From Bimastos eiseni (lineage: Eukaryota; Annelida; Clitellata; Crassiclitellata; Lumbricidae): DNA of 64,000 nucleotides. The stretch lies in assembly GCA_959347315.1 (NCBI GenBank), contig OY365815.1, positions 16,111,823 to 16,175,822 of the forward strand, written 5' to 3'. Of this stretch, positions 1 to 12,330 are shown piece after piece; position 1 is the stretch's first letter; the number at the start of each line of letters is the position of its first letter. The translations under genes were made by a program, and so were the position numbers. Below the pieces are notes generated by a model. That model did no database searches. It had not been told where the DNA came from and saw only the letters and a program-made list of their open reading frames with translations.

Positions 1-300
1 ATTGAGCGCCTGTTTCCTAGCATCACAACGGTCTTACTAGCTAGTTTAAACACAATTGGAAACCGGAAATCCACTTCTCCAGACATTGAGTCTTGTGTAG
101 CGTCTGGGATAAAGGAGAACATCAAACACAGATGATTTCAGAACATATCCATCCAATACTATAGTATATTTAAACTAGAATCCTTTTTCAGAAATCTTCA
201 TGTTCTATCTAACTAAATTTGCCATTGCACAAAATGTGGAGCTTTCACGTTGAACCCGATACAGGATCCCATGCGATTAATTATGTATTAAGGAAACCTT

Positions 301-393
301 AATGGGGTCAAGTGAGCCCAATGGGGTCAATTGAACATAATGGGGTCAATTGAACCCATTGGGGTCAAGTGAACTCAATGAGTCAAGTGAACC
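301..393. repeat. 19-bp tandem repeat, about 5 units
   Basis: Five imperfect units of the form AATGGGGTCAATTGAACCC lie upstream of the first lysozyme exon, in what should be intron sequence. No function is inferred. Confidence 0.8.
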
Positions 394-605
394 AAATACA
401 ATGTCTCCACCGCGTTTGAGATAATGTTATATTTAATATTACAACATTATAGGCCTATTGTCTTCAGATCAAAATTTATCGTTGAGTATAGCATTAAATT
501 ACAAGTCATATTAGGTTACAATACAATGTTGTCATGCATGCGATTTAGTGCGATGTCATCGTTTACAATATGAAGAGGAATGTCAATGAGTCCGTTTATT
601 TCCAG

Positions 606-1987
606 GTGGAAGGTTGTGAGAATGAGATCGGAAGGTGTGAAGGAAACGTCTGCGGCCCGTTTAAAATCACTGAAGCATACTGGATTGATTGCGGGAGACT
701 CGGAGGAGGTAGGCAAAACGACATTACCCTACATTACTTTACTATGCCTGTCATAATTATTTATTTTATATTATTCATTTTATTTTTTTATATATTTTAT
801 TCGAGTACCAAAATGAGCACTAACACTTCAAGCTAGTTGACAGATAGTCAGACTTAAAGTTACGTTGGAGACCCAAATAGGGGGCGAATGTACAGCTACT
901 CTCTAATGATTCATCTATTTAACAAACTAATTTAAAAAATCAATATAATCATATCTATAAACGATTATTTATCATAGTTTTTTAAATTCTATACTCACAA
1001 AACGTTGCTTGATTCGATGTCCTATTGACGACTGAATTGCTCTCCATATTGAAGTCTGTACTAGCCACGATGTGCTTAAAAGAGACAGTACCTTCTTTCA
1101 CTGATTTGTTTACTTATCCGCAAGTCATTTGAGATGCATTTTTTTCATTCTATTCAGTTCTATAATCCCCAAAATCTTTAATTTATCAAATGAAAATCGA
1201 AGTATGATCTTCACTTTATAACTTTACCCGACACTAACTTGCCTCTGCTCACCTCAACTCACACGACCTTATAATAGTCTACAGGCCTTACCCTTCAATA
1301 TCTTGCATAGCTTGACATCCGCACAACTTCAATCCGAACTTCTGAACTTTGTGGCCACTGTAGAATTTGAATTTAAGTTGCATTGTTTTGTAACCTACCT
1401 CACCTTATTTGATCGTACAGGCCTTACTCTTTAATATCTAGACCTGTCTTGCAAAGCTTGACAACTGCACAGTTTAAATCCGGATATCTGAACTTGACCT
1501 ATCTTGCCTTATTAGATCGTATACCTTACCCACTTAACCCTACCGAAGTCTACCTAACCGCTCTTTACATCACCGTGAAATGTCATACGTTACCATATAT
1601 AGTATTTTTGATTGATTGATTGATTGATTGAATGACTGATTGATTGATAACATACTTTAAAGATTACCTACTCTGATCGTGTTTGACGTAGACTGGATCT
1701 CGTGTGCTACTCAAATGGACTGCTCCAGGTCATGTGTCAGGAACTATATGAGGCGCTATGGAACCTATTGCACCGGACGCCGAGCTCCTTCCTGCCAGGA
1801 CTACGCCCGCATCCACAGCGGAGGCCCTCTTGGCTGTACAAACCCGTCGACCATCCCATTCTGGGAGGATGTGGAGAGATGCTGCGTCTTGTCAGCCGGT
1901 GGTTGTGGTTTCGACTTTGATGTGATGAAGTACAAGGCGGTAGACATCGAGGAGGACAACGTCAACCGAATGGTAGAAGGCGCATAG
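606..1987 (+). CDS. i-type lysozyme locus 1, exons 3-4 only (5' part outside window); catalytic Asp segment deleted
   Basis: Two exons are visible. Exon 3 is 606-708 (acceptor tccag, donor gtaggc) and exon 4 is 1692-1987 (acceptor gacgtag, stop TAG). They join in phase 1, as in the other copies. Exon 3 encodes VEGCENEIGRC, then a shortened loop CEGNVCG, then GPFKITEAYWIDCG. Exon 4 encodes the DWxSC...C...YC...C...GGP..C...CC pattern and an acidic end (DIEEDNVNRMVEGA). Exon 3 is 103 bp against 115 bp in the others: four residues are missing, exactly where the paralogs have MDVGSLS. In i-type lysozymes the Glu of VE(x)GC and the Asp of the MDVGSLSC motif are the muramidase catalytic pair, so this copy keeps Glu but lacks Asp. 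Exons 1-2 were not found in bases 1-605 and presumably lie upstream. The reading frame is otherwise open, so it may be expressed as a non-lytic protein (inference). Confidence 0.85.
1609..1651. repeat. (GATT)n microsatellite
   Basis: About ten GATT units lie in intron 3 of lysozyme locus 1, shortly upstream of the exon 4 acceptor. Confidence 0.85.
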
Positions 1988-2055
1988 AGCACGTGCACTT
2001 CTGAATAACGGAAGACTTTCTGCTGACAAGTTTTGCTAACGTTATGCAGATCCTT

Positions 2056-2061
2056 AATAAA
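2056..2061 (+). other. poly(A) signal AATAAA of lysozyme locus 1
   Basis: AATAAA lies 69 bp after the stop codon of locus 1. The position suits a short 3' UTR. Confidence 0.55.
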
Positions 2062-3129
2062 TATGTATAAGAATTAAGGCTGTCAACGGTGCTTGTGTAC
2101 CCGACCGAAGCTAAAAATGAACATATGTCAGAAATAAATCCTTGGTCATATTGACTGACTGCCCGGGCAATGAAATCCATTGTCAGATGCCCGACATTCC
2201 GTAAAAATGAGCAATTCCCTACATTTCCTAAGCAAATATCCGGGTACCCGACCGCGCGGGTCGACGGGTACCAGAGTCGTCATTTAAAAATTATTTGACA
2301 ACCTTAATAATAATCTTTATTAATTGTCTATATTAATGTTATATTAATACATATATATGTTTATAATATATAAATATATCAGCGTTTTATCAGAACTAAT
2401 TTGCAGACTTGACACTGATAGTATGCGCAGTTTGCGTACGTATACAAATAAGCGTACACAGCTATTGCCTTGCACTTTCCACTAAAACGAAATATTCTCC
2501 AACATGTGCCTAGTTGCTAATTTTCGCTTTCTGAATCTGGTGACATCAAAATCTCTAAAAATTCTTGTAAGGCCGAAGTTTTAAGGTTAAGGTTAAGATA
2601 CCCGGAAAATAAGCAAGCAGTGCCACTAACAACCACGCGAGCAGTGACTCGCTGAGCCCTTCAAGGGTTGAAATAATCAAACTTGTTGGCCTACCAGTAC
2701 AGAGAGGAACAAGTCTAATCGATTAACAATGAAGGCATGAACCAAGGAGTCAGCTAAAGAAGATATATATATATATATGCCAAACATTATATATCTATAT
2801 ATATATATCGATCAATCGATCGATCAATTTTTTTATTGAAACCAACCAGACTTTTACAGCAGCAAGATAATTTTACAAGATTCCAGAGACATTGGTAACA
2901 ATTGGGGCCCTGAAGGGACCTAGATCCCGCTAGCTAGAGTCACCTAAAGTACTTACTAAATATACATGAGTGACAGTCGATTAACATATTTCAAAATATG
3001 ATGAACAGTTTCCCTTAATCATACGATTAATCCAATTACAACTTAATTGACTATTATTTTATCTTAACTAGCGACAAGAAAATATAATAACACAATAATG
3101 CAAACATAAGAACATAGGTTCACATGTTA

Positions 3130-3341
3130 ACAGAGCACAATACTAACATAATAATATATATATGTAAAATACTAACATAATAATATATATATATAATACT
3201 AACATAATATATATAGAGAGAGAGATAGAGAGAGATAGACAGACAGACAGACAGAGACAGACAGAGAGACAGAGGCAGAGAGAGACAGAGAGACAGAGAG
3301 ACAGAGACAGAGAGAGAGAGGCAGAGAGAGAGAGAGAGAGA
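3130..3341. repeat. TA-rich then (GA)/(GACA) microsatellite
   Basis: A repeated ACTAACATAATATATATA unit is followed by about 130 bp made almost only of GAGA, GACA and GATA units. Long open frames across it on the other strand (Ser/Leu-rich) are artefacts of the repeat. Confidence 0.9.
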
Positions 3342-3984
3342 CAAGACGCAGAGATCACAGCAGGAACGAAACAATAGACAAAACAGATAATTTAGAAATT
3401 GGGAGAAACCCCAAGTCCAGCTTTGTGGAGCTGCGAATATGTTGAGTTTTCTGTAGATTTGGTCGCTGTCGATTAGATGACATCCAGGTAGTAAGGATGT
3501 TCGTCGTAATAGGAGACATAGTTCAGACTGCTGAATCTGCCTGTGATGCCAAACATTATAGGTGTAATAATAGACATTGCCAACGTAAGAATTACTCTTC
3601 AGAGAACAAGATGCAAGTTGAGACTCCATATCTGCGGTGAAAGGAATGCTCTAAAGTGGTCCAGGAATGGGGCAGACGAACGGAGCGGGGCGACAGGGCG
3701 TACGAGATGATTGCAAGATTACAGAAACAGAGCGATTCGGATGATAAGAAGCGATCCAGAGAAGTGGAAAATGGTTCCTAATAAAAATATGCAGAGACGA
3801 CTCAAGAGAAAATCATTGTTCACCGGGTCAAAAGCATTCATTTGATCTTTCATTCATTCAGCATTAGCCACGTGAACCGGGTTCACATCGCATATCCGAT
3901 CATATCAAATCGACGTATATTGCAGCGTAAAATTATGCGTAACCTCGGAGGCCATCTATTGTCTTAATCCTAAATGTAGCAATC

Positions 3985-4129
3985 TATTTAATACATTATT
4001 ATAGGCAGATGACATCCAAGTATTAAGGATGTCTGTGGCCAGTATAGGCGCCAGCATTCGGAATGCAGAACCTGATTGTGATGCTAATCAGTATACGTGC
4101 ATAATTGAACGTTGTCATCGTATGAGACT
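3985..4129. repeat. 145-bp duplicated segment, copy A
   Basis: By eye it is base-for-base identical to 5387-5531. This copy lies in its native context: the sequence after it continues as in the paralogous upstream blocks. Confidence 0.9.
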
Positions 4130-4754
4130 CGTCAGAGAACAAGATGCAAGTTGAGACTCCATATCTGCAGAAAAAAATAATGTTGAGAATGTGCCCATGA
4201 TCCCTTGGGGATCTCAAGGGGCGTGGCTCTATGGAGAACGAGGTGGCAGAAGTATAACGCTCCGAGAGACAAGATGTGACTTAGAGAAGTGAAATGTCCC
4301 AAATCTAAAAAGTTATGGAAAGTCGACTCAAGAGGGGATCATGGTCTACCGAGTCAAAAAGCATTCATTCGTTAGTTCGTTTATTCAGGTAATTTATATA
4401 GAGCTGCATCCAGATGCATACTCAGAGTCGCTTCCAGTCCAGCACCGGAGATAAGGAAACAGTTTCATGACGCTTACAAAGCGCTTTCCTTCCAAGAACC
4501 TACTAAGTTGGCTCGTAATTCTAACTGATGAGAAGCTTTTAGAGGCTCTGATTAGGGATAATTATAACCAAGAGGCTAGCTATTCGATAGACCTATACGT
4601 TATGGACATAAGCATATCAGCCAAACCTTTCCTATAAACGGGCTGTAGCTCGTTTAACTATGACTAATGTGACTAACAATCGAGGTTACACCAGACGAAC
4701 CAAGCTGGGGAAGTTCACTAAACGTTGATAATTGTCTTCTAGTAATAATGGATT

Positions 4755-4929
4755 TCCACAGACTAAATTCGTGGTAATTCCGCTGACGTCATGATCGCTT
4801 GCTGTTAGGGCTCCGATTTAAGACCTCGATGTTCTAGCCCGCATCTGATTTCCTAGTGTGATACCGGTAGATTAAGGAAAGAACGATATCACTGGCGTTG
4901 GCATCAGATTTCTCATCAACTGCAGCACA
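4755..4929 (+). promoter_or_regulatory. putative proximal promoter and 5' UTR of lysozyme locus 2
   Basis: This block is shared with the regions before exon 1 of loci 3, 4, 5 and 7. It contains a GTGGTAATTCC-like stretch, a TTTAAGA TATA-like element at about 4816-4823 (some 110 bp before the ATG), the downstream word GACCTCGATGTT, and a conserved AAAGAACGATATCACTGGCG segment just before the start. Conservation among paralogs next to a TATA-like element at fixed spacing is the evidence; the transcription start is not determined. Confidence 0.55.
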
Positions 4930-6453
4930 ATGTTTATCTACTTTGCGCTGGCCTGTCTCTTGGGTAAGCATATGTAAATGTTTTACAAGTGGGTATGTTC
5001 TTCTGGAAACCGGACTCTGACCTCCCACGGACTATCCTTTGGACAAACCAACAGATTTGAGGCAACGCTCGTGAATAAGCTGGTGCCCTGCGCTTGGCTT
5101 TCGAGTGGCTCTTTCAAAGTTTGGAGTTTACTATTACGATTACGATATTTACAATGATTTGCGCCAACGTGTTTTACTTCAGACCGTCTATGTGATCAAA
5201 CATTGCAAATGCGCAACGTTGTCCTGCACTGGCTTCCTGTCTCGCGGCGCATTAGCTACAGGATAACAGTGCCTATCTGGCGGTACCTTGTCGGTGGCTC
5301 TCCGTCCTAGTTAAGTTTGTTTCCTCTGTGTTTTACATATCCTATCGTATACGGCCTTCCGTTCCTCGGATAGGAGGAGCTATTGGTATTTAATACATTA
5401 TTATAGGCAGATGACATCCAAGTATTAAGGATGTCTGTGGCCAGTATAGGCGCCAGCATTCGGAATGCAGAACCTGATTGTGATGCTAATCAGTATACGT
5501 GCATAATTGAACGTTGTCATCGTATGAGACTTCGATCAAACAGCACCTAGCCTTCTTTTTCGTTTGGCCGCAGCCTGGCTGAAAGCGGCTCTGAGTAGGG
5601 GTCTTTATGGGGCGCTATAAAAATATTTGTAATAAATAAATGAATTGCGCATTCCCCTTAGACAGTCGATTGATGCCAAGGAGTAGGTTCTCATGCGCCA
5701 ATGTTGCACTGGCTGCTCAAGTCTTATTTATATCGATCTGATTGGGCAGGGAGCGCCGCCAAGTCTGATTCTTTGGGTCGCTATAAAATTATTGTATAAA
5801 CCTGTGAAAATAGACAGGCTGTGTGGGTAACGTATCGGCATTTCAGTCCTATGACCAGGGTTCGCATTGCGTATCCATCATATGATGGTTTTCAACATTG
5901 TGTACGGTCAGACCCTTATAAATATCGTACCAGAGCTATCGATCTAAACATAGGCGGAGACTTGGTCGTGGGTTTGGGGGGGGGGACAGATGAAAAAATT
6001 TTGTTCTGGGGACAGGTCGGAAGAAATTCTTAATTCCCAATCATGGATGCAGCAAAAATAGACCGCGTCTCGTGCGTCTCCACCTTTCCATTTTACACAA
6101 CCCCGAGCATGTTTTAACCAACTCCTACCTCCACTCCGTACCCACACCAATCACCCATTAAGAGCACACAATCATGTTCTCCCAACCAAAGACGACTCTA
6201 AATTTATCCCCAGATCATTATGCAAAAATATTTACTAGTTTTTTAAATTTATTTTGGCGACTGGCCGACTATTGTTTATTTTCACTCGTGCAGACCTAAG
6301 CATTTCTGTGTTATTGTCAGATACTGTTATTTCTAAATAAACGAATATCTTATTATTACTGCGGTTCGCTTATCGATGCTGGATTATTTCAGAAATTTAA
6401 ATCTTGGTTTAGTACTGTCCTTGCACGGGAACCCTAAGTAATTATTATTATTT

Positions 6454-6500
<47 letters not shown>

Positions 6501-9500
6501 GTTGTTGTTGTTGTTGTTAATTTAATAAAAATCTTATAACAGGAGTAGAATTTAACCGTCGGCATCCACGCATGGCGCCCATTACGTTACAAATCTCATT
6601 TTGAGCAAGGCAAGTGTATAAGGATGGCGTAGCATCCATTCATAGGACGAGGGGTGATGAAGGATCTCACTGGATCAGACTCTTATTGAAAAATGAGATG
6701 GGTCGAGATTATATTATAGGCGTATATACGGTAGCTATATAAAAGCGTTTTCATTTACATTTGTTTGCTGTTCTGCTGAGTGTATTTAATAATGATTAGC
6801 TCAAGGGAGATGATAATTTAAATTTGATCTTGATTAATGAAATAAAAATAAATCGAAAAGTGATGGTTAATACTCAATGGTCTCCCATGACTTGTGTATG
6901 CTGTAGGGCCCTACGTCTCTCCCACTCCAGCCAATCGACCACTACGTACTAAATGACGGTTTAGATGGTCAGAATAGCAATACTCGAAGCACAGTTGAGC
7001 GTAGATCTAGAGAACTAAAATGTGATGAGCATTTTTTTTATTGATACTAAAAATAGAACTGAGTAATTAGGCCCATGTTCTTCAATGAGATGCACTAGCC
7101 ATGCAACGCACAGCGCCATAACTGGCAAGCCTAACACATTAAAATAATAATGTTAAAAAACCTAGACAATTCGAAACTTAGTCAATCATGATGGGTGGGT
7201 CTGATTTTGAGGGGCCGTGGCATGCAACCGGGAGAGACGCAGGTAAGTTGGCCCGAGCCTATGGCTAAAGTAGTCACTGCCACAATACCGTATAGTCGCT
7301 ATATTCACGGTTATTCCGTCGCACATGGGATGCAAGTCCAAATGGTTTTACATTTACACTAGGCTACAGATAACGCTTAACTCCTGTACTATGAGATCGT
7401 TTGTTGACTATTATAATAATCGCTTCATTTTTCACAAAAGACCAACGCTGCCGCTAGACTAAATCATTCAAATATTCAATGCAATAAAATGAGTAAACTT
7501 ATGGATGAGGATTTAACCACATAAACTCTTAGGAACAAAGTGAAAAGAGTTGATAGCAGATGAACCAACGGTGGCCATGAAGGGTCGCCTTATTTCATTG
7601 TTCGAAGGATAGCCCTACTCCTTAAAAGTATAATTATAACAATTTCAACTTTAATCGTCCAGATTAGGCATAATCAGTTCTGAAAGTTATTTTAAACGAT
7701 AGTTCGGTCTATGTGAATGTAAGCATGTATATAAATATTTTGTCAAGACTTCAATCCAATATCATTCTAATTTATAATACCCTCTCTTGCAGCATGTTTA
7801 TGATTGCACCGTCAGTTGCTTAGTGCACCATACCTTAAGCAAGCATCACCGCTGTGTAACCGATACTAGAGAGCCGACACACAGCTAGGCACACGTGTAC
7901 CAGACACAGCATCGAAACCCAGGCGAGGTCACGACCTCTGAAACTTAAATTGACTTGCAGGTCGGCCTCTTATCTCTCGGCCTGGTGTCTTGCACGATGA
8001 TGAAACACTCACTGACCAGAGACAACCCGGAAACTAGGACAGGCAGGCACACCACGAACCAACCTCAGACATGAGAAAGACAACAGCAAACACACGTTCA
8101 ATCGCCTGAAATTTGGGGGGATATAGGCTACTCCATCCCCCTCACCTCAACTTTTGGGGTGACCGTCCCCCGCTGTCCCCCCTCTAAGTCTCCGCCAGTG
8201 GATCTAAATGAGGTAGACGCATGTACCCAACATAAAGATTTTAAATTGATAATTCTGATTCCGTGTTAAGCGCCTGCGGAGAGTTTTAACGAAAGCGTAT
8301 ATAGGACTGCATACGATTCGATAGCTGCCAATGATACTGGCGACAAAAGAAAACTATACGTTTGAGCCATAATTTATTAAATCCAATTTCAATTACAATT
8401 AGAGCAATTTAACAAGATGCTCATTTTGAATCACTTAATTCTACTTGTTTAACTGTCAGTTTTGAAAACTTTGCAGCCACTGCGACAGCCGGTATCTCGG
8501 AGAACTGTCTGAACTGCATCTGCAAGGCGAGTTCTTATTAAAGTTAGGGCAAAAAGATTTCTGAGTAAATGCCATTTGGCAAGGGAAAAGTTTTTCGAAA
8601 TAGTTAAGACGATATATTTAGAGGAAGGTGTTAACACCGCCGTAAAATTCGGGGCAATGTGGTCACAAGAGGCGGCTTCACCATGGAGATAAAAATACAA
8701 GCACGGAAATCACTTTGGAAACGGTTATAACTTTGTCCGCTGTCCCAGCGAACTACCCATGTAGCTATATCAAGTCTGCACACAATGTTAAGTCATGGCG
8801 TTATGTAATTGAAATTCTTGAATATTCGACATATTTTCAACTTCAATTAAGTATTCCGCATATAATACCTCAATATTTAGACAGATTGATGCTACGCACG
8901 TGGCCATTTATATTCTGATGTTGCATCCTTGGAATTGTGGACGGGGACAGAACTTACGTGGGTGCAGCTATAGTAGGTACGTGGAGAGACTGAGTGGAGA
9001 TAAGGTGGGGATGAGGACAAATCCACGGGAATGGTGACACATTTGTCCCCACGTTACTCTTTTGTAGGGATAAATAATATTATGAACAGTGAATGTGGCT
9101 CTTACCGACAACTATTATGGATATAATTCCCCATCAAACTCAGTAATCTTTCCTTCTATAAGATAAGTTCGAAAGTTACCAGTTATAGTAGAATTCTCTT
9201 CACCCAAGTCTGCTAAAAAATATTATTGCATTTATCAGTTATCAAATACGGTGCCTGAATACGTGTTTAGTCAATGATATAATTAGTTTATGGCAGCGTC
9301 TTCTCTCAAATTGATTCGGTTTTATTTTATCTTAAGTTGACATATTATACAATTTCATCCATACATTGTTGTTTTCAGGTGGAGGGGTGTGTGAGTCAGA
9401 TTGGAAAGTGTCGCCCGGACCCCGTATCTCTGAGCTGCGGACCATTCCAAATCAAGGAAGCATATTGGAATGATTGCGGACGACCCGGACGAGGTATAGG

Positions 9501-10285
9501 CAATACCTTACATTTTCTTACTAAGTTCATATTACCTTAAGGATTTCATATCTGTATACTTGGCATACATTCTCTGAAATTAGTTATATTTTCCGTCAAT
9601 AAATCGTGCACCTTTACCTTACCATATCTAACCTTTGATCTGCCTCACCTTAGTCTATTTGTCTCTTTTGTCTCTTAGTCTCTTTGTATTTTGCCCTGCA
9701 TGTCTCACAAAGGCTGAACAATTCTTACCTGATTTACAAAGTTCAATCCAGACTTATGAACTTTGAGGGTCACTGCAGAATTTCTTTCGTATTGTATCGT
9801 AATTTACCTAACACCATAAGATCCTACCTTTTCATTCTCACCCTACCTAATCCTACACAACCCTCTTGCTCATATCACCATGTCATAAAAATACATTGCC
9901 ATACGATGTCTTAAATTGTATGCCAAACCCTACTTACCTCAATTATCGAATCCAGTACTATCTACGTTACCTGGTCGTGTTTGGCATAGACTGGAAGTCA
10001 TGTACAACTCAAATGGAGTGTTCGCGGATATGTGTCAGGAACTACATGAAGCGTTATGCTACCTCTTGCACTGGGGGTCGAACTCCCACCTGCCACGACT
10101 ATGCTCGTATCCACAACGGAGGTCCTGGAGGCTGCAGAAGTCAGTCGACTCTCGGCTACTGGAGGCAGGTGGAGAAATGCTGCGCCTCTTCAGCCGGTGG
10201 TTGTGGTTTCGACTTCGATTTGTCGAGGTACGAGACAGCAGATATCGAGGAGGACAACGTCGACCGAATGGCGGAAGACGTGTAG
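4930..10285 (+). CDS. i-type lysozyme (destabilase family), locus 2, 4 exons, 164 aa
   Basis: Exons: 4930-4963 (donor gtaagc), 8477-8526 (acceptor tttgcag, donor gcgagt), 9379-9493 (donor gtatag), 9990-10285 (acceptor gcatag, stop TAG). They total 495 bp in frame. The product begins MFIYFALACLL followed by a small-residue region, a typical secretory signal. The mature part starts near ISENCLNCICK. Exon 3 holds VEGCVSQIGKC and the catalytic region CRPDPVSLSCGPFQI, so the Glu/Asp pair of i-type lysozymes is kept. Exon 4 gives the Cys-rich second half (DWKSC, CVRNYMKRY, YARIHNGGP, VEKCCASSAGGCG) and an acidic tail. Expected role: secreted hydrolysis of peptidoglycan (beta-1,4 NAM-NAG bond), in defence or digestion; some family members also have isopeptidase activity. 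Intron 2 uses a GC rather than GT donor. Intron 1 (3.5 kb) contains LINE remnants and a templated 145-bp insertion. Confidence 0.88.
5003..5160 (+). repeat. dispersed repeat family A, copy 1
   Basis: Shares CTGGAAACCGGACT, then GCTCGTGAATAAGCTGGTGCC, and an end in ATTACTATTACGATTA with 13785-13925 and 26930-27070. The TTACGA-rich end suggests the 3' terminus of a non-LTR element (inference). Confidence 0.65.
5205..5640 (+). mobile_element. LINE 3' fragment in intron 1 of locus 2, interrupted by the 145-bp insertion
   Basis: Translation gives VLHWLPVSRRISYRI, typical of the region downstream of the reverse transcriptase in jockey/CR1-like LINEs. It ends in a GGGGCGCTATAAA tail with AATAAATGAAT, a tail seen repeatedly in this window. 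A 145-bp copy of upstream sequence interrupts it at 5387-5531. Confidence 0.6.
5387..5531. repeat. 145-bp duplicated segment, copy B (inserted in LINE fragment)
   Basis: Identical to 3985-4129 over the full 145 bases, 1.4 kb away on the other side of exon 1 of locus 2. The flanks here are LINE sequence, so this looks like the derived copy. Confidence 0.9.
6441..6518. repeat. (ATT)n(GTT)n microsatellite
   Basis: About 19 ATT units run into six GTT units, in intron 1 of locus 2. Confidence 0.95.
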
Positions 10286-10405
10286 ATCTCCCAGATGGTA
10301 CATGATTTACCACGTGGACGTCCAAAGAACGGAACGAAGACTTCCTGCTTTTGTGCTTTGATATGTCATGCAGATCACAAATAATTTGTATAATATTCTT
10401 TCTCT

Positions 10406-10682
10406 ATGTGTTCATCCATCCATCCATTTATCCATCTATCCATCGATCCATCGTTCCATCCATCGATCTATCAATCCATCTATCCATCTATTCATCTATC
10501 CATCCATCAATATATCTATGAATCTATCCATCTATCCATCAGTCTAGTTGGGAATCTTTCTATGAATCTGTCTATGAATCTATCTATGAATCTATCTATG
10601 AATCTATCTATGAATCTATCTATGAATCTATCTGTCTGTTTGTGGTATGTCTGTCTATACATATATATATATATATATATAT
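10406..10682. repeat. (CATC)n, (TATGAATCTATC)n and (TA)n repeats
   Basis: ATCC/ATCT tetranucleotides pass into about seven 12-bp TATGAATCTATC units and end in an AT run. The open frame across it (Ile/His/Pro/Ser then MNLS repeats) is not a gene. Confidence 0.93.
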
Positions 10683-12111
10683 CAATGTTCTATTAAGACA
10701 TATATGCAGACTTTACAAAATAATTAGTTACGCAGTCGTGCAAACATTCATCCACGATTGCCTTGCACGTTATTTCATTGCAAAATGTATCCCATACGGT
10801 TGCTGATTTTCAATCCTTCACTACCGAAGCCGTCATTTTGAATTATCTTTTAAGATCCAAATCTCTTTATCGTTGTCAGAGTTGATCTACCAGCCGGCTG
10901 CCTCACAAAAAACGATATCGTGATGTACTCTTGTACCGAAGTAATTTACAATGCCTATAGATTGGCATTACAGTACGACCAAACAACGGACACGATTAAA
11001 CAGCCACAATGTCATTATATTAACTCCACAGTTGATTTAGTTCATCTGATTGACACAGTGGCACTTCTAAGAAGGCACATGGACCCGCCTCTCGACGTTA
11101 AACATTATGACGAGCTTCACAAGCTTTTACATGCGTATGCAAATGAGCTTCTATATTCATTTTAGAACTGACGCTTTCTGATATTTCCTTTCTTGTTATT
11201 TATTAGCGCTGTAATGACTAACGAAGGCTCTTACTTTATAATCGGTTTCCACTAGGTGTTCTCTGCGTTTGAAATACATTCTGAAATACGGTCAAGTTCC
11301 TAACTTCCTAATCGCTTGAATAAACTTGTCGCCACGAAAGTTTTATATAATATTCGTAAACGAGAGTCTGGATATTATGATTAATTACTGGAGATAGGCT
11401 AAAATGTATATGAGGCAAAGGTAATGCCAAGATTGCCCACAGGTGAATATAAATTTAAAAGACAAAGATAATGCGCTGATGGAAGAAACCATGGATAGAC
11501 GGTCGAGGATTTGTTGTTCTGATCTGGGAGGTTGAGAATCAATGACTATACTTAGGCAGAGGAGTTTGGATTTCCTCAATTTGGATAGTTGATTTACCAC
11601 ATCAAGTAATTAAGTATTGGACGAGGAGAAAGCGAAGGAGGAGAAAGATATACGTGTATGCTTGAAGATGAAAGTCAACAGATGAGGATTTTACGAGGCG
11701 TAGTGCAAAAATGAAGACCACGGAGCCTTGAGGCTTGAGCTTTCGTCTCGATTTGTTAAAATTTGCCTGCTGTTTCTTAAAGCCAAAACTGTTCTTCTTA
11801 TACTTCTTCTTGTTCATGCTCTTAATCTTGTTCTTCGTGCTGTTGTTGTTGCTGTTGTTGTTGTTCTTCTTCATCTTGTTGGTGCCCACGTATGCCAAGC
11901 TATCAACAGCTTGATATCTAAATAGTAGGCCTATCCTATCTCCTGTTAACCTAGTGCTTCTGAAATAAAATTTATGATAGCACGCATTTAAAGTTTTCGT
12001 CAATCTCGTGTTGGTCCTTTTATATATTAAGTGCACTAAGATCGGACGTCTTCCACGGGGCGAGGAACTCAAAGAAGACAGCACGACGCTCCTTAGGCAT
12101 GTATATTTATA

Positions 12112-12330
12112 TATGCCTAATATATATATATATATATACCTAATATATATATATATATATATATTGCTTTTGACTCAGTATTGACTCAGTATTGACTCAG
12201 AGCCTTACGTTACTAATTGTTACACGAATTATAGTCTTAAAAGGTTGTCTTTATGTTGGTTACTTTTGATTGGATATATAAGCAAATATATATATATATA
12301 TATATATATATAGACCTATATATATATAAC
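12112..12330. repeat. AT microsatellites and a triplicated TTGACTCAGTA
   Basis: AT runs at about 12119-12164 and 12286-12330 flank three copies of an 11-bp ATTGACTCAGT unit (12168-12200). Confidence 0.85.

Larger units (their letters stand above)
1988..4754. other. intergenic region between lysozyme loci 1 and 2
   Basis: No coding exon is seen. A canonical AATAAA at 2056-2061 is a good poly(A) signal for locus 1. The rest holds simple repeats (2763-2829 TA and GATC; 3130-3341) and two tandem copies (about 3457-3860 and 4009-4390) of an upstream block that recurs before loci 4, 5 and 7. A further shared block (about 4390-4660, containing GAGTCGCTTCCAG) lies closer to exon 1 of locus 2. Confidence 0.6.

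Noticed and set aside
301..393. 19-bp array as a CRISPR-like or satellite-type regulatory array
   Set aside because: There are no spacers between units and the host is eukaryotic; it is a plain tandem repeat.
3120..3629. 169-codon minus-strand frame rich in Ser/Leu
   Set aside because: It translates a GA/GACA microsatellite; no conserved start, domain or splice context.
10920..11165. 81-codon open frame after lysozyme locus 2
   Set aside because: The homologous flank after locus 4 (about 26230-26450) has stops and indels, so the frame is not conserved.
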